NCBI RefSeq assembly: GCF_014898055.3
Contig: NW_023601104.1
Span: 86,721,106-86,785,105 of the forward strand
Length of the DNA: 64,000 bases
Origin: Talpa occidentalis
Taxonomy: Eukaryota > Chordata > Mammalia > Eulipotyphla > Talpidae
Direction: 5' to 3'
Shown here: piece by piece, positions 36,001 through 49,900 of the stretch
How the letters are laid out: each line of letters begins with the position of its first letter
How positions within the stretch are numbered: position 1 is the first letter of the stretch
Notes under the pieces: model-generated
What the model saw: the letters and a program-made list of their open reading frames with translations, nothing else
Database searches by the model: none
Told to the model about the DNA's origin: nothing
Made by a program: the position numbers and the translations under genes

Positions 36001-38868
36001 GTTTTTTGATCTATGAAATGTGATTATATCTATTGAATCCTGGCAGTATGGTGGGCAAAAAATTCTCTAGCATTCGCCTAGCTGCACCAAACATCCAGTT
36101 CCTGGATAAAACATACACTTCTGGGTTACCTAGAAATGATGTTGGGGAATAGATCTTTCTGTATGGGCAAATTACTGCGTTGGGGAAAAGAGTACTATAA
36201 ACATGAGGGAAGAGTTCTGTTTTCTAAGCAAAATAACAATTCAGTATTCTTGGTTTCTATATTAGTATGATTATTGTTGCCACAACAGTATTTGAACAGT
36301 TGATACTTAAATAATAGAGCATTTTAACAATTAAGAAAGTGGAAACAAAACATTCCACTAATTTGAACTTTAGTTATCAGAGGAGAAAACAAAGTTTGTA
36401 TAGATACTTATTTTCAAAACAGTAGAATTAAATTTTATTTATATGCATAACTTTTCTTTCCCTTTGCCCACTTCTGAACAATGCCCTCTGGGGTCCCCCC
36501 CCCCCCATCCTGTAGAAGTCCTTAGGGAAGATGAGTAATAGAAATGGCTGTACAGAAAAGGATTGTTAATCCTTGAAGGAGGGGAATTTTAAGGAGTGTG
36601 GAAGGTTGAGAATACGTCTGGAAGCATCAGGCATTGCTATTTCTTTCTCCATATGTCGATTGGACATATGGAAAGTCAGACTTTTTTACTCAAGAATTGC
36701 CTGTTATGTGTCTTACTGCTTTAATCAAGAAAAGATGAATTTATGTTGTATGTTATTTTTTTAAATGAAGGGTAACTGGGAGCTCTTTATTATTATTTTT
36801 TTAGTTGTTTTTCTTTTTGTGTAGAAGGATTGGGGTGTAGTCCAGAGGAGCAGGGGGTGAGAGGATTCATCAGAGATAGAGAGCAGAACAGGCAGATTTA
36901 CTGAAATACGCTGCTAAGGGAAGCAGTAGGCAAGACTGGAGAGGTCTGCTATGGCAAATGTGGGTTAGCTCCCTGGCCAGGGATTGAACTCAGACTGTAG
37001 AGGTGATAGGGTTGAGACTTAACCCCTAGCCCACCAGGGAGGCCCTGTATATGTTATGGAAAGTTAGTAAAACTAGATTTGGTATTTAAAGGGATAATCT
37101 TTGATTACTAAAAAATTGTGAAACTTTGATTAACTAAAGAAGTACTATGAAAATTTGTTGAAGATACAGAAAGAAACAAAATTCTTAAATACTTAAAGGT
37201 AGCAAAAATGAGGTTTGATTCTTGAAAAAAATTGGTTTTCATTATTGTATACACTTAAGTATTAGAGTATTAGTATTAGTTAAGTATTAGAGATTGCTTG
37301 ATGTGGTTGTATTAGTTTTGAAAACAGAAAAACTTTATAACAGACTAATGAACAGAATGTTTTGTCCGTATGTTTAGAGTGTCTTCTCTGACTTAGAAAC
37401 CTTAAATGTTCTTTACCTTAGTTATGGGAGAATAAACTAATGCAGTCGAGGGCAGTAGATGGATTTCATTCAGAAGAGCAGCAGCTTTTATTGCAAGTTC
37501 AGCAACAGCATCAACCCCAGCAGCAGCAGCATCATCACCACCACCACCATCAGCAAGCTCAGCCACAGCAGACAGTACCTCAGCAAGCACAGACCCAGCA
37601 AGTCCTTATTCCTGCATCACAGCAAGGTGAGCTGGATTTGTTTTCTTCTTATAACTTTGAAAAGAAATTTGTCATTTTGAAAAGAAAAAAAAAAAATGCT
37701 CTAGATTTCTCTTTTCTATTGACTAAGAGTGGGTATATGTTTGTGCATATAAATTTGTGTAAATGTGGATCCTATTTGATATATTATGATAGACAAGTAA
37801 TGTACTAATTGAAAGCTTAAGTTGTATTCAGTTAAGTGTATTAATACTTTATTTTGAACAGCTACATAGTAGTGGATTTCCTAAAATCAGACTGATTTTA
37901 TTTATTTTATATAGTAAAATAATATAGTAAAAATTTATTTTATATAGTAAAATTGTTATCTACGTTAGGAAGAAAACACGAAAGTTCTTTCAGTGACATT
38001 TGAGTTTAGTTTTTATAAATCTATCAGACACTCAAGTATTTTTGAATTAAACTTTGGAAATCTGAAATTTCAAGTCCATAGTAATTTTTCTAAGTCTGAT
38101 TTAGATTTCTTTTGAGTCAAGTATATAATGTATCTTAATTTATATTGCTAAGCTTAAAGGTGAGGAAAAGAAGTGTTTATAGACTTTGCCCATAGTGCTT
38201 TGTTCTGTGCAAGTCATTTTATAGCTGTTACATGATAGCCTTTCAAAGGATTTTTTTATAAGGTAGCTTTTGGCAGTATTTTGTAGCTGAAGTAAGTCTG
38301 GGTCCTGAGAATACTAAGAAGCCTGATCTGTTACACGTAGTATTTTGTCATAAATGTCTTGGGTGTTCGAGTTTTTGTAGCTCTTATTATTGGAGAGCAC
38401 AGCAAAGATAAATGAAAAGTTTACTTTAGGGTAACTGTCCATTTGCCTCATTTCCTTGAAGATAAATTTAAAATTGATAGTGATATACAGTAGAAATATC
38501 CATTTGAGTAATATTACAGTTTATGTCAAATAAGACTTTAATAATTGATTTTTAATCTATATCTTGCATCATTAATTTTATTATCCTTTTAACCTGTTTT
38601 GATGACCGTTCTTCCTACTGCCTTCAGGTCTGGCACTAGGATTTTAGGTCATCATAAATTAACATTTGATTTTCTTCACTCAGAGATTATTAAGATAATG
38701 GCTTTATCTGTTTATTCTCTGAAATTTGCGGAATCAAACACTTTTACACTTAAGTAACTCATTTCTAACTTGTATTTTTTTATATAGTTTTTTTTTTTAA
38801 AGTATTTATTTACTTATGCATACGAGAGCTGGGGCACAGGCCAGAGATGCGGGGCGGGGGGGTGTGTG

Positions 38869-38944
<76 letters not shown>

Positions 38945-41900
38945 CCACCAAGACAGAGTGGGGAACAGAATAGGCAGATTGACTACACTGATGAGGGGAG
39001 CAGCAGGAGAGACAGGAGAGGTCTGCCTCGCCATGTGGGTTTCTCCCTGGCCGGCCAGGGTTCGAACTCATGCTGCAAAGGCTGCGGATTGCTTCATAGT
39101 GTGGTGCTTAACCCCTTGCACCACCAGGGAGGCCCCTCTGACTTGTATTTTTTAAAAAAGATAAGGAAAATAACTTATTCTGGCTACTGTCAAATTGGAA
39201 GTAAGGACATTTCAAGATTTGAAGATTTGAACTCACTCTTAATGGGTTAATAACTAGTATTAGTATTGTTATATTGTTATATAGTATTGTTATATCAATA
39301 AAACAGTGCTTAGTTAGCAAGGCAAGATTACATTGTGTTTGAGACTTTCCAGTTTAAGAGTGCATAGAAAATACGTTTGTTTGGGTGTTTGGTATTTTAC
39401 TGCTTTCCACAATTCCTTTTTTTTCCCTTAGGTATTGTTAATTAAATCCTTTTTTAACTGACATTTTCCGGTATAAAGTAGGTAGGTCACAGCTGTTATT
39501 TACCATAGAAATTTAAAACATTGAGATACCAAATGGTCGAGTGTATTCAAATACAGAAAATGTGGAAAGCAAAATAAAAGTTTTTAGCATTGTATATAGT
39601 ATCTTATGATTATGAAATTCTTGTGGTTCCTTATTTGCATGTATGCTTGTGTTTATGTTATAGCTGCAGCACCACAAGTTATTGTTCCTGATTCTAAGCT
39701 GATACAACATATGAATGCATCAAACATGGTATGTACAATTTATTATAATATATAAATTTCTACTTTGTTATATTTTTAGTTAGTTTGAATTTATTATACA
39801 CTAGACTTGGTATTTGTGAGGGCTATCCACTGAAGTTGAAAAGTGTTTAGATTTTCATATTTCAGTTAGGGCACGTAATATTTGCAACAAAGGTAGTAAG
39901 AATAGAATTGTTCTTTTAGATCCTTAGAGAATCTTTATCTATATTCATAAAAGTTTTTATTTTTACTAGAACATTAAAAGTCTGATTTGCATAGTTGCTC
40001 CATCGCTTTCTCATAAATAGCCTTTCTTTATTGTGTTTAAAATATATAGACTGCTAGTGGAGTCTCAGCTCTGTATTTCATTCTTAAATTCAGTCAAATA
40101 TTTTACTTAAAGGTAAAAATCATTTTTAAAGAGCTTTTAGCCTAGTATTAGCAATGAGTTTTTTTTTTTTTAAACTTTGGAGTCAATGTTATTTAATAAA
40201 AGAACATGGTATGGGCGGTCATGACAGTAGGATGCTAGAGCCTGATTGGTAAAGTCAGTTGTTTTAGCAATTTTTGTGAGCCAGTTGCTAAAATCATTTG
40301 CGAATAAATAGTGAGGTTTACATACTATGTATGATGCAGAAGTATAGATATTTTGTCAGATATTTGTTGCCACACCACAGCTACCCTTAGTCAGATTCAT
40401 ATTTTTTTTGAACCAAAAATTACTATTTAAAAAATTCATTTCTATTCTGGTGAGTGATGAGCAGTGAACCTAAAAGCTCATTTCTCATTTATAACCAGAT
40501 AGGAAACAGTACTCAGCTGCTAGACGAGTGACTTCCTTTTTTCTATACCAGCTTTACAGATTTATAATTTGACAGAATTACAAATTTCTGTATGGTAGGA
40601 GAAATTGCAATTTTTAATTTCATATATATATATAATATATATATATATATCTCAAGAATTTATTTGTATTGCCAGTTTAAGTTATTGGAATTGGTTACTT
40701 TACATGAATGTCACAAAATTCATGCTGCCATAGCTCAAGAATTTTATTACTAAAAACGTTCCACTTCAAGTCTACTCCAAATTTCTTTTTTAACTTCTAC
40801 CCTTAAAAATGTCATTCTCACTCTAGAATCTATATTGCAGTGGTGCTATTGAGACTGTTTCCTAGGGAATAACTCATTTTAATTTTTTTGCAGTACCTTT
40901 TTGTTCTTATATCATTATTAGTATTCTTGACTTTTCATAATTATTATTTAATTATTTAATAATTAGTATTCTTGACTTTTAATAATTATAATGGATTTCT
41001 GACAATAAAAATATAAAAAAAGCAGACTAGAATTTTTCCTCATTCATAGAAAAGTAAAGAATAACTCATGGAAGCAGTGAAGAATAATAAATCTTCACTA
41101 TACTAAAATACTTGTTCTCTTCTTCAGATTCACAAAGTTTAGCCAGAGAATCCTTACCCACAAGAATATGCATATAGCGTCTTGACTTCTGGTGAAATAT
41201 AGTCACTGATAAGGGAAACTGCACAAAAAAATGGGGGTCATTTCCTGTCTTTTTCATACCCATTTTCTACTTTTATATAAACCCACATAATTATATAAAC
41301 TCACATATTGCATAGTTTTGGAATACAGAACTGATAAGTGATGGAACTTGTATTTAAACCCAAATCTGTCTGATTCTAGGATACTTGCTTTTAACCATAC
41401 CATCATCCCTCTTAGTATTTAGTTCAGGAAAAGGTCCCATCATGAAGGCAATTTTGTGTGTTCCAGTCCAACACTATTTGCACTAAGAGCATGATGTCAT
41501 ATTCATAGCACAACCCGATGATGAAATGACAGCAGGAAAGTATATTTGTAAATAGACCTTCTTTTAAAACATGAAGGCATGTCTGGGCATGTACACAGAC
41601 ATTCTGTACCCAGAGATAGAATAACAAAATGTTTATTACTATTGTAATTAATACTGTTGATAGTCATTCTTACTAGGATTTATCAGTTTTGTATGTAGAG
41701 GTTTACACTTGGCAAATGTTTCCTTCATACATTGTGTCATATATACAGTATGTGTCCTTTATACAGTATGTCATATGAGTTTACACAACACTTCTATGAC
41801 GTGGAAGATGCTTACTATTTTCATTGTATATGTGGTTAAGCCCATGCTTCTTTAAAACAAAATTTGATAGAATCACTTGAAATAGTCTCATCTGTTTTGA

Positions 41901-44900
41901 AGAATTTTAAGTATTGTGGGAGAAATTTTTGAATTAAAATTGTGTTTAAAGAGACTGAGGCAAAGCTGCTTCATTGACCTTCTTCTTACTGACTTCTTAG
42001 GGTTCCTTGATTCTGAGAGCGTGTATATTTTAACAGATCATTGCTTGGAAACAAGTTAATAAAATGTATTAGCATTATGTTGTACTTCAGCATCTTAATG
42101 TTTTTAGTATTTGCTCCTTGTGTTTTACATATCCTGAAACATAATCAGAATATGCTCTTTACCATTGAAAGATTTCTGCTTTCATTATTTTAATTTGTTG
42201 AAACGAACACTGAAAAACTGACTTTATAAGAATATGAGCTAGCAATAAAATATTAGGTAGAGGCTATTTCAGGGAGCTTATGAAACATGATCTATATCAA
42301 ATCAGTTTTGTAGGTTTCTCTTTATGAAGTGATTGCTCAAATATGTTACTCAAGTTTGGGCTGTTTCATAAAATGTGAGTAGAAGTTTTCAGTCAATAAT
42401 TACTGAAAGGTGGTCTGCTTAGTGCTTGTTACTCAGTATTTATTGATAACATCTCAGGTGTGCAGAGGTTTGTATCAATAGATGGTTATTGTGTCATGTA
42501 TGCTCTGTAGGAACTTTGTCAGTATGCCAAGAGGGGATCTAATTTTGTAAATATGAATTAATAGGCACTTAAAATTACTAAGTGGTATTTCTCAGTAGTA
42601 AGTGGTTGTTAATATGTTCCTTAAATTTATATTACCTTTCATATGACTATATGGACAAGATTTATATGCAGCTATTTCATTTCAAATACACAAGCGTAGA
42701 TCCTGCATTTCATAAAAGATAACCCTGTGGTCTATGTAACCGGTTTCAGGGTACATAGTGGGTACTTCACGCTTAAGATATGGAAATTACTTAGACTTGT
42801 CAAACAAGCAAACATATTGGTAACAGCAAACATATTTTCTTGGAAAACTAGAAGCTAGACTAACTAGACAGTGCTATTATACAAATAGTAGTATCATTAA
42901 TCTACTTAAGTATAATTTTCTAAATTTTGTTGACTTCTCCAACATTAGTATTTCCAAAGCACAGATATATTTATTTCTCTGGGCTTATTCATATAGGGGT
43001 GTTGTAAAAAAAAAAATGTTAGATTTGAGTATGTAATGAAGATTGAAGGCAGAGAAGGAAAACATACTGGAACATAGCTATGGTGAAATACATGGATATA
43101 GGGCCTCCCCTGTGGCGCAGCAGTTGAGCGCTGGGTTGCGAAGCTGCCCGCAGCCTCTGCAGTGCCAGTTCGATCCCCGGCTGCTCCCCGGCCACCGGAG
43201 GAGGGTCCCACATGGCGCGCAGACCTCTCCTGCCGCCCGCTGCTCCCCTCAGCAGTGTACTTCGGTCCTTCTGCCTGCTCTGCTCCCCGCTCTGGCTCTG
43301 GTGAATTCTCTCACCCTCCCGCGCTTCTGACTGTACCCAGTGCTTGTATAAATAAAAAAAATAAAAATAAATCTTTAAAAAAAAAAAAAAAAAAGAAATA
43401 CATGGATATATTATAAGCACAGATTAAAAAAACTTAAGAGTGTGATATAATTCTTTTAGAGGAAAGGGCAGAAGAAAAGTCTCTGAAAGCAGCAAATCAA
43501 GAATTTATCCTGTACTTAAAGATTAAGTCAGGGTATAATTACATGTATATTTTTACAGTTTAAGTGTCAGAAATTAAAGCTTATGACTTTTCTAAGATTT
43601 TAAGTTATTTTTTCTTTTTAAAAAATATTGCTTATGTTCCATCTAGAATATAATGCCAATATTGTCATCTTATGGCAGCTTAGAAAAATTGTCTGTTATT
43701 CTCCAAGTGCAGTCTTTCTACAGAAGGTTTTCTGTAGACACCTGTTGGTTCTAGTATAAATTAGAAGGTTAAAACTTGCTAAAGTGAAAGATACACTTAA
43801 GTGAAAGATACACTTACGACTCAAGTACATATTATTGACAATAAGGAATTGGGAATAAGAAACAGAAGAGAAAATAATGGAGTAGGCTTTTCATATATAT
43901 ATGCTACACATATATTGTGTAGCATTATTAGTGAGGATGATTTCTTTAGGCTATTTTGGGGGTGGTGGTGGGGAGGAGCCCAATTATATAATTCTACTTA
44001 ATTGCTTGAAATAATTATTTACGGCATGTAGACTAAGTGATCTTTATTGGACCATTTTAGAAAATGGGATTTAGTCTTATTTGGGGAGACTTGGTCTTCT
44101 TAGAATATTAATTTCTATATTCAGTGATAAACTTCAATCAATATGCCAGATGATATCAATATGATATTAAAATATGCCAGAGATAAACTGCAGTACTACT
44201 TTGTACATACATGCTTTTGATTTTTTTTTCTGTTTCTTCAGAGTGCTGCTGCTACGGCTGCTACCTTGGCACTCCCTGCAGGTGTGACTCCTGTTCAACA
44301 GATACTAACAAATTCAGGTAATTAGGTATAACAGAACCATTATTTATATAATTCAGAAAAGTGTATACCATCTAACCTTTGTTTTGTCTTCATTGAAAGA
44401 CTTAATATTTCTTAATAATTTCTTAATAAAATCTTAGTATTTCTTTTGCTGTTTGGTCTAGGTTATTAAACTAAGATATCTGAGGACTGAAGCACATTAA
44501 TCTATAATCATAGCTGAAGGTGCAGTATAGATGAGAATTGCTCAGGAACTTTTAATTGTGAATGAGAATCCTTTTACTTGAATGAGGAATGATTACATAG
44601 CAATTGATTCACTTGAACTAATTTGTGATACCAGATTAAATCCTATGATATTATAAGAGCATTTATTGCATTATATTTTATGTAGTATCTCTGCTTTGAT
44701 GAAATTTACTTGTATTTTTTAGCATATTAATGTTTGAAGAATTTATTTACAACAATATTAAGTATTTTATCAAATATACAATTTTTTTTTTTTAATATTA
44801 AATTTTATTTTTATATTCCCCCATACAATTGCAAACGCCCCATTCTGACCCCAATCCTTCCCCTCCCGCCCCCCACCCCCCAAAAAGTGTCTCTGGTTCA

Positions 44901-46919
44901 TAGTTTTTTGTTGATTTTGATTTTCACTTTCTTATATTCATTTTCCTGGTCCCTTATTTAAGTTTTCTAGATTCCTGCTATGAGTGAGACCATCCGGTAT
45001 TTTTCTTTTTCTTTTTGGCTTATTTCGCTGAGCATGATCCCTTCCAGTGCCATCCATGTTGCTGCAAATTGCATGTGTTTATCTTTTTTGAATGCTGAGT
45101 AATATTCCATGGTATATATGTACCACATCTTCTTGATCCAGTCATCTATTTTTGGGCATTTGGGTTGTTTCCAAAGCTTAGCTATTGTAAACAGTGCTGC
45201 TATAAACATAGGAGTGCAGGTGCTCTTTGGAATTGATGTTTCTGTGTCCTTTGGGTAAATACCTAGGAGTGGAATTGCTGGATCATATGGAAGCTCTATG
45301 TTTAGTAGGTCCAGAAATCTCCACACAGCTCTCCATAGTGGTTGGACCAGTTTGCACTCCCACCAACAGTGCACAAGAGTTCCTTTTTCTTTATCATCCT
45401 TATAAAGTTGTTTCCCAACAAAGTTTTGAAAACATATAGACTTGATTAAAAGTTTAAGTTATCTGTTAGCAGTCATTAGCAAGAGTAAGATCAGATAATT
45501 CAGGGGCTGCTCATGTTTAAAGTTTTAAGAAATCAAAGCATTAATATTCTGACCAAAGCTCCAAAGTACTTATCTTGAAAACTGCTTAAAAATAAAAATT
45601 TGAAGGACCAGTTATTACTGCATGTAACACTAACTGAATTGACTGGCATATACACACGGAACTGAATCCCTCTGCTATTTTAGATGACCCAGAATCTGGA
45701 ATTAATTAAAAAGTAAACAATTTTTCATTAATTTCTAAATTTGTTGAGGGGCAAGCTCCAGGAACTTAACCTTGCTACTACCTATTTTAATAAAGTACAG
45801 TACTTTGCTTTAAAAATGTTTACTTTTTAATTAATTCCAGATTCTGGGTCATCTAAAATAGCAGAGGGATTCAGTTCCGTGTGTATATGCCAGTCAATTC
45901 AGTTAGTGTTACATGCAGTAATAATTGGTCCTTCAAATTTTTATTTTTAAGCAGTTTTCAAGATAAGTACTTTGGAGCTTTGGTCAGAATATTAATGCTT
46001 TGATTTCTTAAAACTTTAAACATGAGCAGCCCCTGAATTATCTGATCTTACTCTTGCTAATGACTGCTAACAGATAACTTAAACTTTTAATCAAGTCTAT
46101 ATGTTTTCAAAACTTTGTTGGGAAACAACTTTATAAGGATGATAAATGAGGAAATAGAACATTCTAAGTAATGTATTTGAACATGGAGGGAGAGAAGGTA
46201 AGTATTACAGTTCACTGTGTATGTATGATGGCCTTTAAGAAAATTGTTATCCTTTTTACTTGATAATATCTAGGGCCTTTGTGTGGTTTGACATTCACTG
46301 TGAATTTGAAATTGTTACTGCTAAAATTGTAACTTGGAAATACATACTTTTTGCTTTAGGTCAGCTTCTTCAAGTGGTTAGAGCAGCCAATGGTGCCCAG
46401 TACATCTTTCAGCCGCAGCAGTCAGTGGTTCTACAACAACAGGTTATACCACAAATGCAGCCTGGTGGAGTACAAGCTCCTGTTATACAACAGGTGAGAG
46501 AATCTTAAGTGGATGATGACCTTGGGGTTCTTTTTTTCCTCTATGTGAATTCTCTGGGTTGTTCCTTCCCTTTCTTGTGGTTTTAGCTATACAAATTATA
46601 CTCTTTGTCACAACTGCATGTCTTTCTAAACTGCTCTTATATCCTCACTTATTTGCATTCAATATGTTAAACCTGTAATTTGTACTTCTACTTTATCATC
46701 CCTCTCAATGTGTTTTTCCATTAGTGTAACCACTCCCCCTCCAGCTTCCTAAGCTAGATATTTGGCATTTATTCAGTGACTGTATCAGGGTCTTTGCAAG
46801 TTGCTGGAGATTTGGGAGTAAAAAAGACGGGCATGAATTTCAGTTTTATGATACTCCTATAGTTTCTTAACTCCAAGTATCTAAGGTATCTTGAAATTCC
46901 ACCAAATCCTAATAGTTGC

Positions 46920-46950
<31 letters not shown>

Positions 46951-49900
46951 CATGTTTTATTTATTTATTTGTTTGTTTGTTTGTTTATACAAGCACTGGG
47001 TACAGTCAGAAGCACGGGAGGGTGAGAGAATTCACCAGAGCCAGAGCAGGGAGCAGAGCAGGCAGAAGGACCGAAGTACACTGCTGAGGGGAGCAGTGGG
47101 CGGCAGGAGAGGTCTACGCGCCATGTGGGACCCTCCTCCGGTGGCCGGGGATTGAACCGGCGCTGCAGACGCTGCGGGCAGCTTCGCAACCAGCGCTCAA
47201 CCGCTGCGCCACCAGGGAGGCCCTAATAGTTGCTTTTTAAAGATTATTTTTAATTTGTTTGTAGTCCCTTAATACATTTGCAGTGAATTTTCTTTTCACA
47301 CTCTGTCATTTCTAGTTCATACTCATAATTTCTCACTTAAAATCCTGTTTTATCCTCTTAATCTATTTTCCTGCTTTTAGTCTTGTACCTTCTTAACTTG
47401 ACTGCAACTGCAACTCTATTTTTAGTGATTCTTGTGAAAATATTAAAATCTAGTGACTTCCCGTTGCCTATTGGAAAAAAGTCTATAAAGACCTCAGCAT
47501 GTTGCATAAGCTCTTTTTTTTTGAAGTGGGGGTGGGTCTTGGTTTTTTGATTTCTCCAGGTTTATTTCTTGCCATGCTTACAGTTGTTATATACTTCAGC
47601 TGCTGTTTAGATCAAAGTAAACGAATATTTGCACCTGCTTGTGTGTGTGTGTGTGTGTGTCAGGTGTCAAATTGTACTTTGAGTTCAAAGGTGAAAGATA
47701 TGTGATTATTTTCTTGAGGGACTTAGGTATTTTAAAAAAGAGACACTTTAACACATAATACCACGTATGCTAGTATGATGAAAGAAGTAAGATCAAAGGA
47801 GCATCAACCCAGGCTACTTATAGCTTTGCAAATTTCATTCACTTATGGGTTTCTTTTGATGATACTCTATTTAAATTGCAGGCTTGGTTTTTCCTTCTAA
47901 CAACTCCCTCCACTCTCCCTGAACAAACTAACCAAGCAGAAAAACCTGACCAATATCCCAAAGCACAAACAGAAATTTAGTTATTAACTACCAAGAAGCC
48001 TTCCTTGTTCCCCAAGCTAAATTTAGTACTCTTTCCTGTGTTCTCATAACACCATGTTGTGTTTTTCTTTTGAATTTTTATTGCATTGTCTGTTGCATCA
48101 TTAATCTGTAACTTCTTAATAGAAACACTGACATGATTTTTGCATTCATTGAATTTATTGCCATTCAGTGCTTAGGCATTCTCTGCTTTTTAGATTTATT
48201 AATAATTATAATTATAGTTAAGTACTCAACACCATTGATAGATTTTTGGAAATTGACTTTAAATGAGACAACAAATAATGAAACCGGTTTTACCGTAAAC
48301 TTCCTATTTTGTATTCTGGTCACCATACTTACAAATGAAGACCCCAGATATTTCTAATATTAAGCAATAATTTTTATTCATTTTTCTTTTTTTTTTTAAA
48401 GATTTATTTATGCATACACGAGCTGGGGTGCAGGCCAGAGATTCAGGGGGTGAGAGAATTCACCAGAAACAGAGTGGGGAACAAAACAGGCAGATGTACT
48501 GAAATTCACTGCTGAGGGGAGCAGCAGGCGAGGCAGACAGGTCTGCTGTGCCATTTGTGGGTCAGCTCCAAGGCCGGGATGGAACTGATGCTGCAGTGGA
48601 TAGTCTCACAGTGCTGCGTCTTAACCCCTTGAGCCACCAGGGAGGTCCTTTATTCATTTTTCAACCTGCTTCCAATTTAAAGTCTGGGATGGCTAGAAAC
48701 TATCCTGGCAATGACTGAGAGCACAAGGTGGGAACCAGCCCTAATCAGGAAGTCATTCCATCAGGGTACACTCGCATACCCACGCTCAACTCATCTGTGA
48801 CAATTTAGACATGTCAGTGCCTGTCTTTGGCATGCTGAAGGAAATCAGACTTCCTAGAGATAACCCACACAGACAGGGAGAGTATATAAACTCCACAGAC
48901 AGTAGCTCCCATCTGGAATCGATTCTCTTCCTTGTTGATGTTAAAATGAATGATGTGACCCACTGTATAAATATGTTCCCTATAATATTACAATTAATAT
49001 TCATATATTTTCTTATGAATTGTGTTTTACTTTAAAATCATAGAATACAAAAGCTGGAAGAAACTTTAGAGAAATCATCTAATATGATGGTGGTTTTCAG
49101 CCATGGTTGCATGATTAAACTCCTGTGGAAAGCTATAAGTAAAATGAGTGGATTACATCTCACATCAGTTAAATGAGACTATTAAGAGTGGGGCTGGGCT
49201 TCCCCGGTGGCGCAGCGGTTGAGTGCTGGGTTGTGAAGCTGCCCGCAGCCTCTGCAGCACCAGTTCAATCCCCGGCTGCCGGGTGAGGGTCCCACATGGC
49301 GTGCAGGCCTCTCCTGCTGTCCTCTGCTCCCCTCAGCAGTGTCAGTCTGCCTGTTCCGCTCTCCGCTCTGGCTCTGGTGAATTCTCTCACCCTCCCGCAC
49401 TTCTGATTATACCCAGTGCTTGTATAAATAAATAAATAAATCTATCTTTTTAAAAAATTAAAAAAAAAAAAAGAGTGGGGCTTAGGTATCAGGATTTTAA
49501 AACTATCACTTTTTTTTTTAAGATTTATTTATGCATGCGAGAGCATGCGAGAGCTAGGCCAGAGGTACAGGGGTGGCGGGGGGTGGAGGGGGTGTGGAGA
49601 GGAATCATCAGAGACGGAGTGGGAGTAGAACAGTCAGATTGACTGAAATACACTGCTAGGGGGAGCAGTGGGCGAGACAGGAGAGGTCTGCTGCACCTTG
49701 TGGGTCACCTCCCTGGCTGGCATGGAACTGTTGCTGCAGTGGCTGCAGATAGCCTCATAGTGCTGATGCTTAACCACTTGCACCACCAAGGAGGCCCTAC
49801 CACACAGTTTTAATTTGCAGCCAAGGTTGCATTGGTCCTAGTCTCAGAGTGAAGTTACTAAAGCCAAGAGAGGCTAATGACTTGCCTCTGGTGCATCATA

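Noticed and set aside
37402..37590. An Ala/Asp-rich minus-strand frame over exon 3
   Set aside because: It is the reverse shadow of the CAG/CAC-rich coding exon.
44967..45374. A 135-codon minus-strand frame as a host gene
   Set aside because: It is the C-terminal piece of L1 ORF2 in a truncated element.
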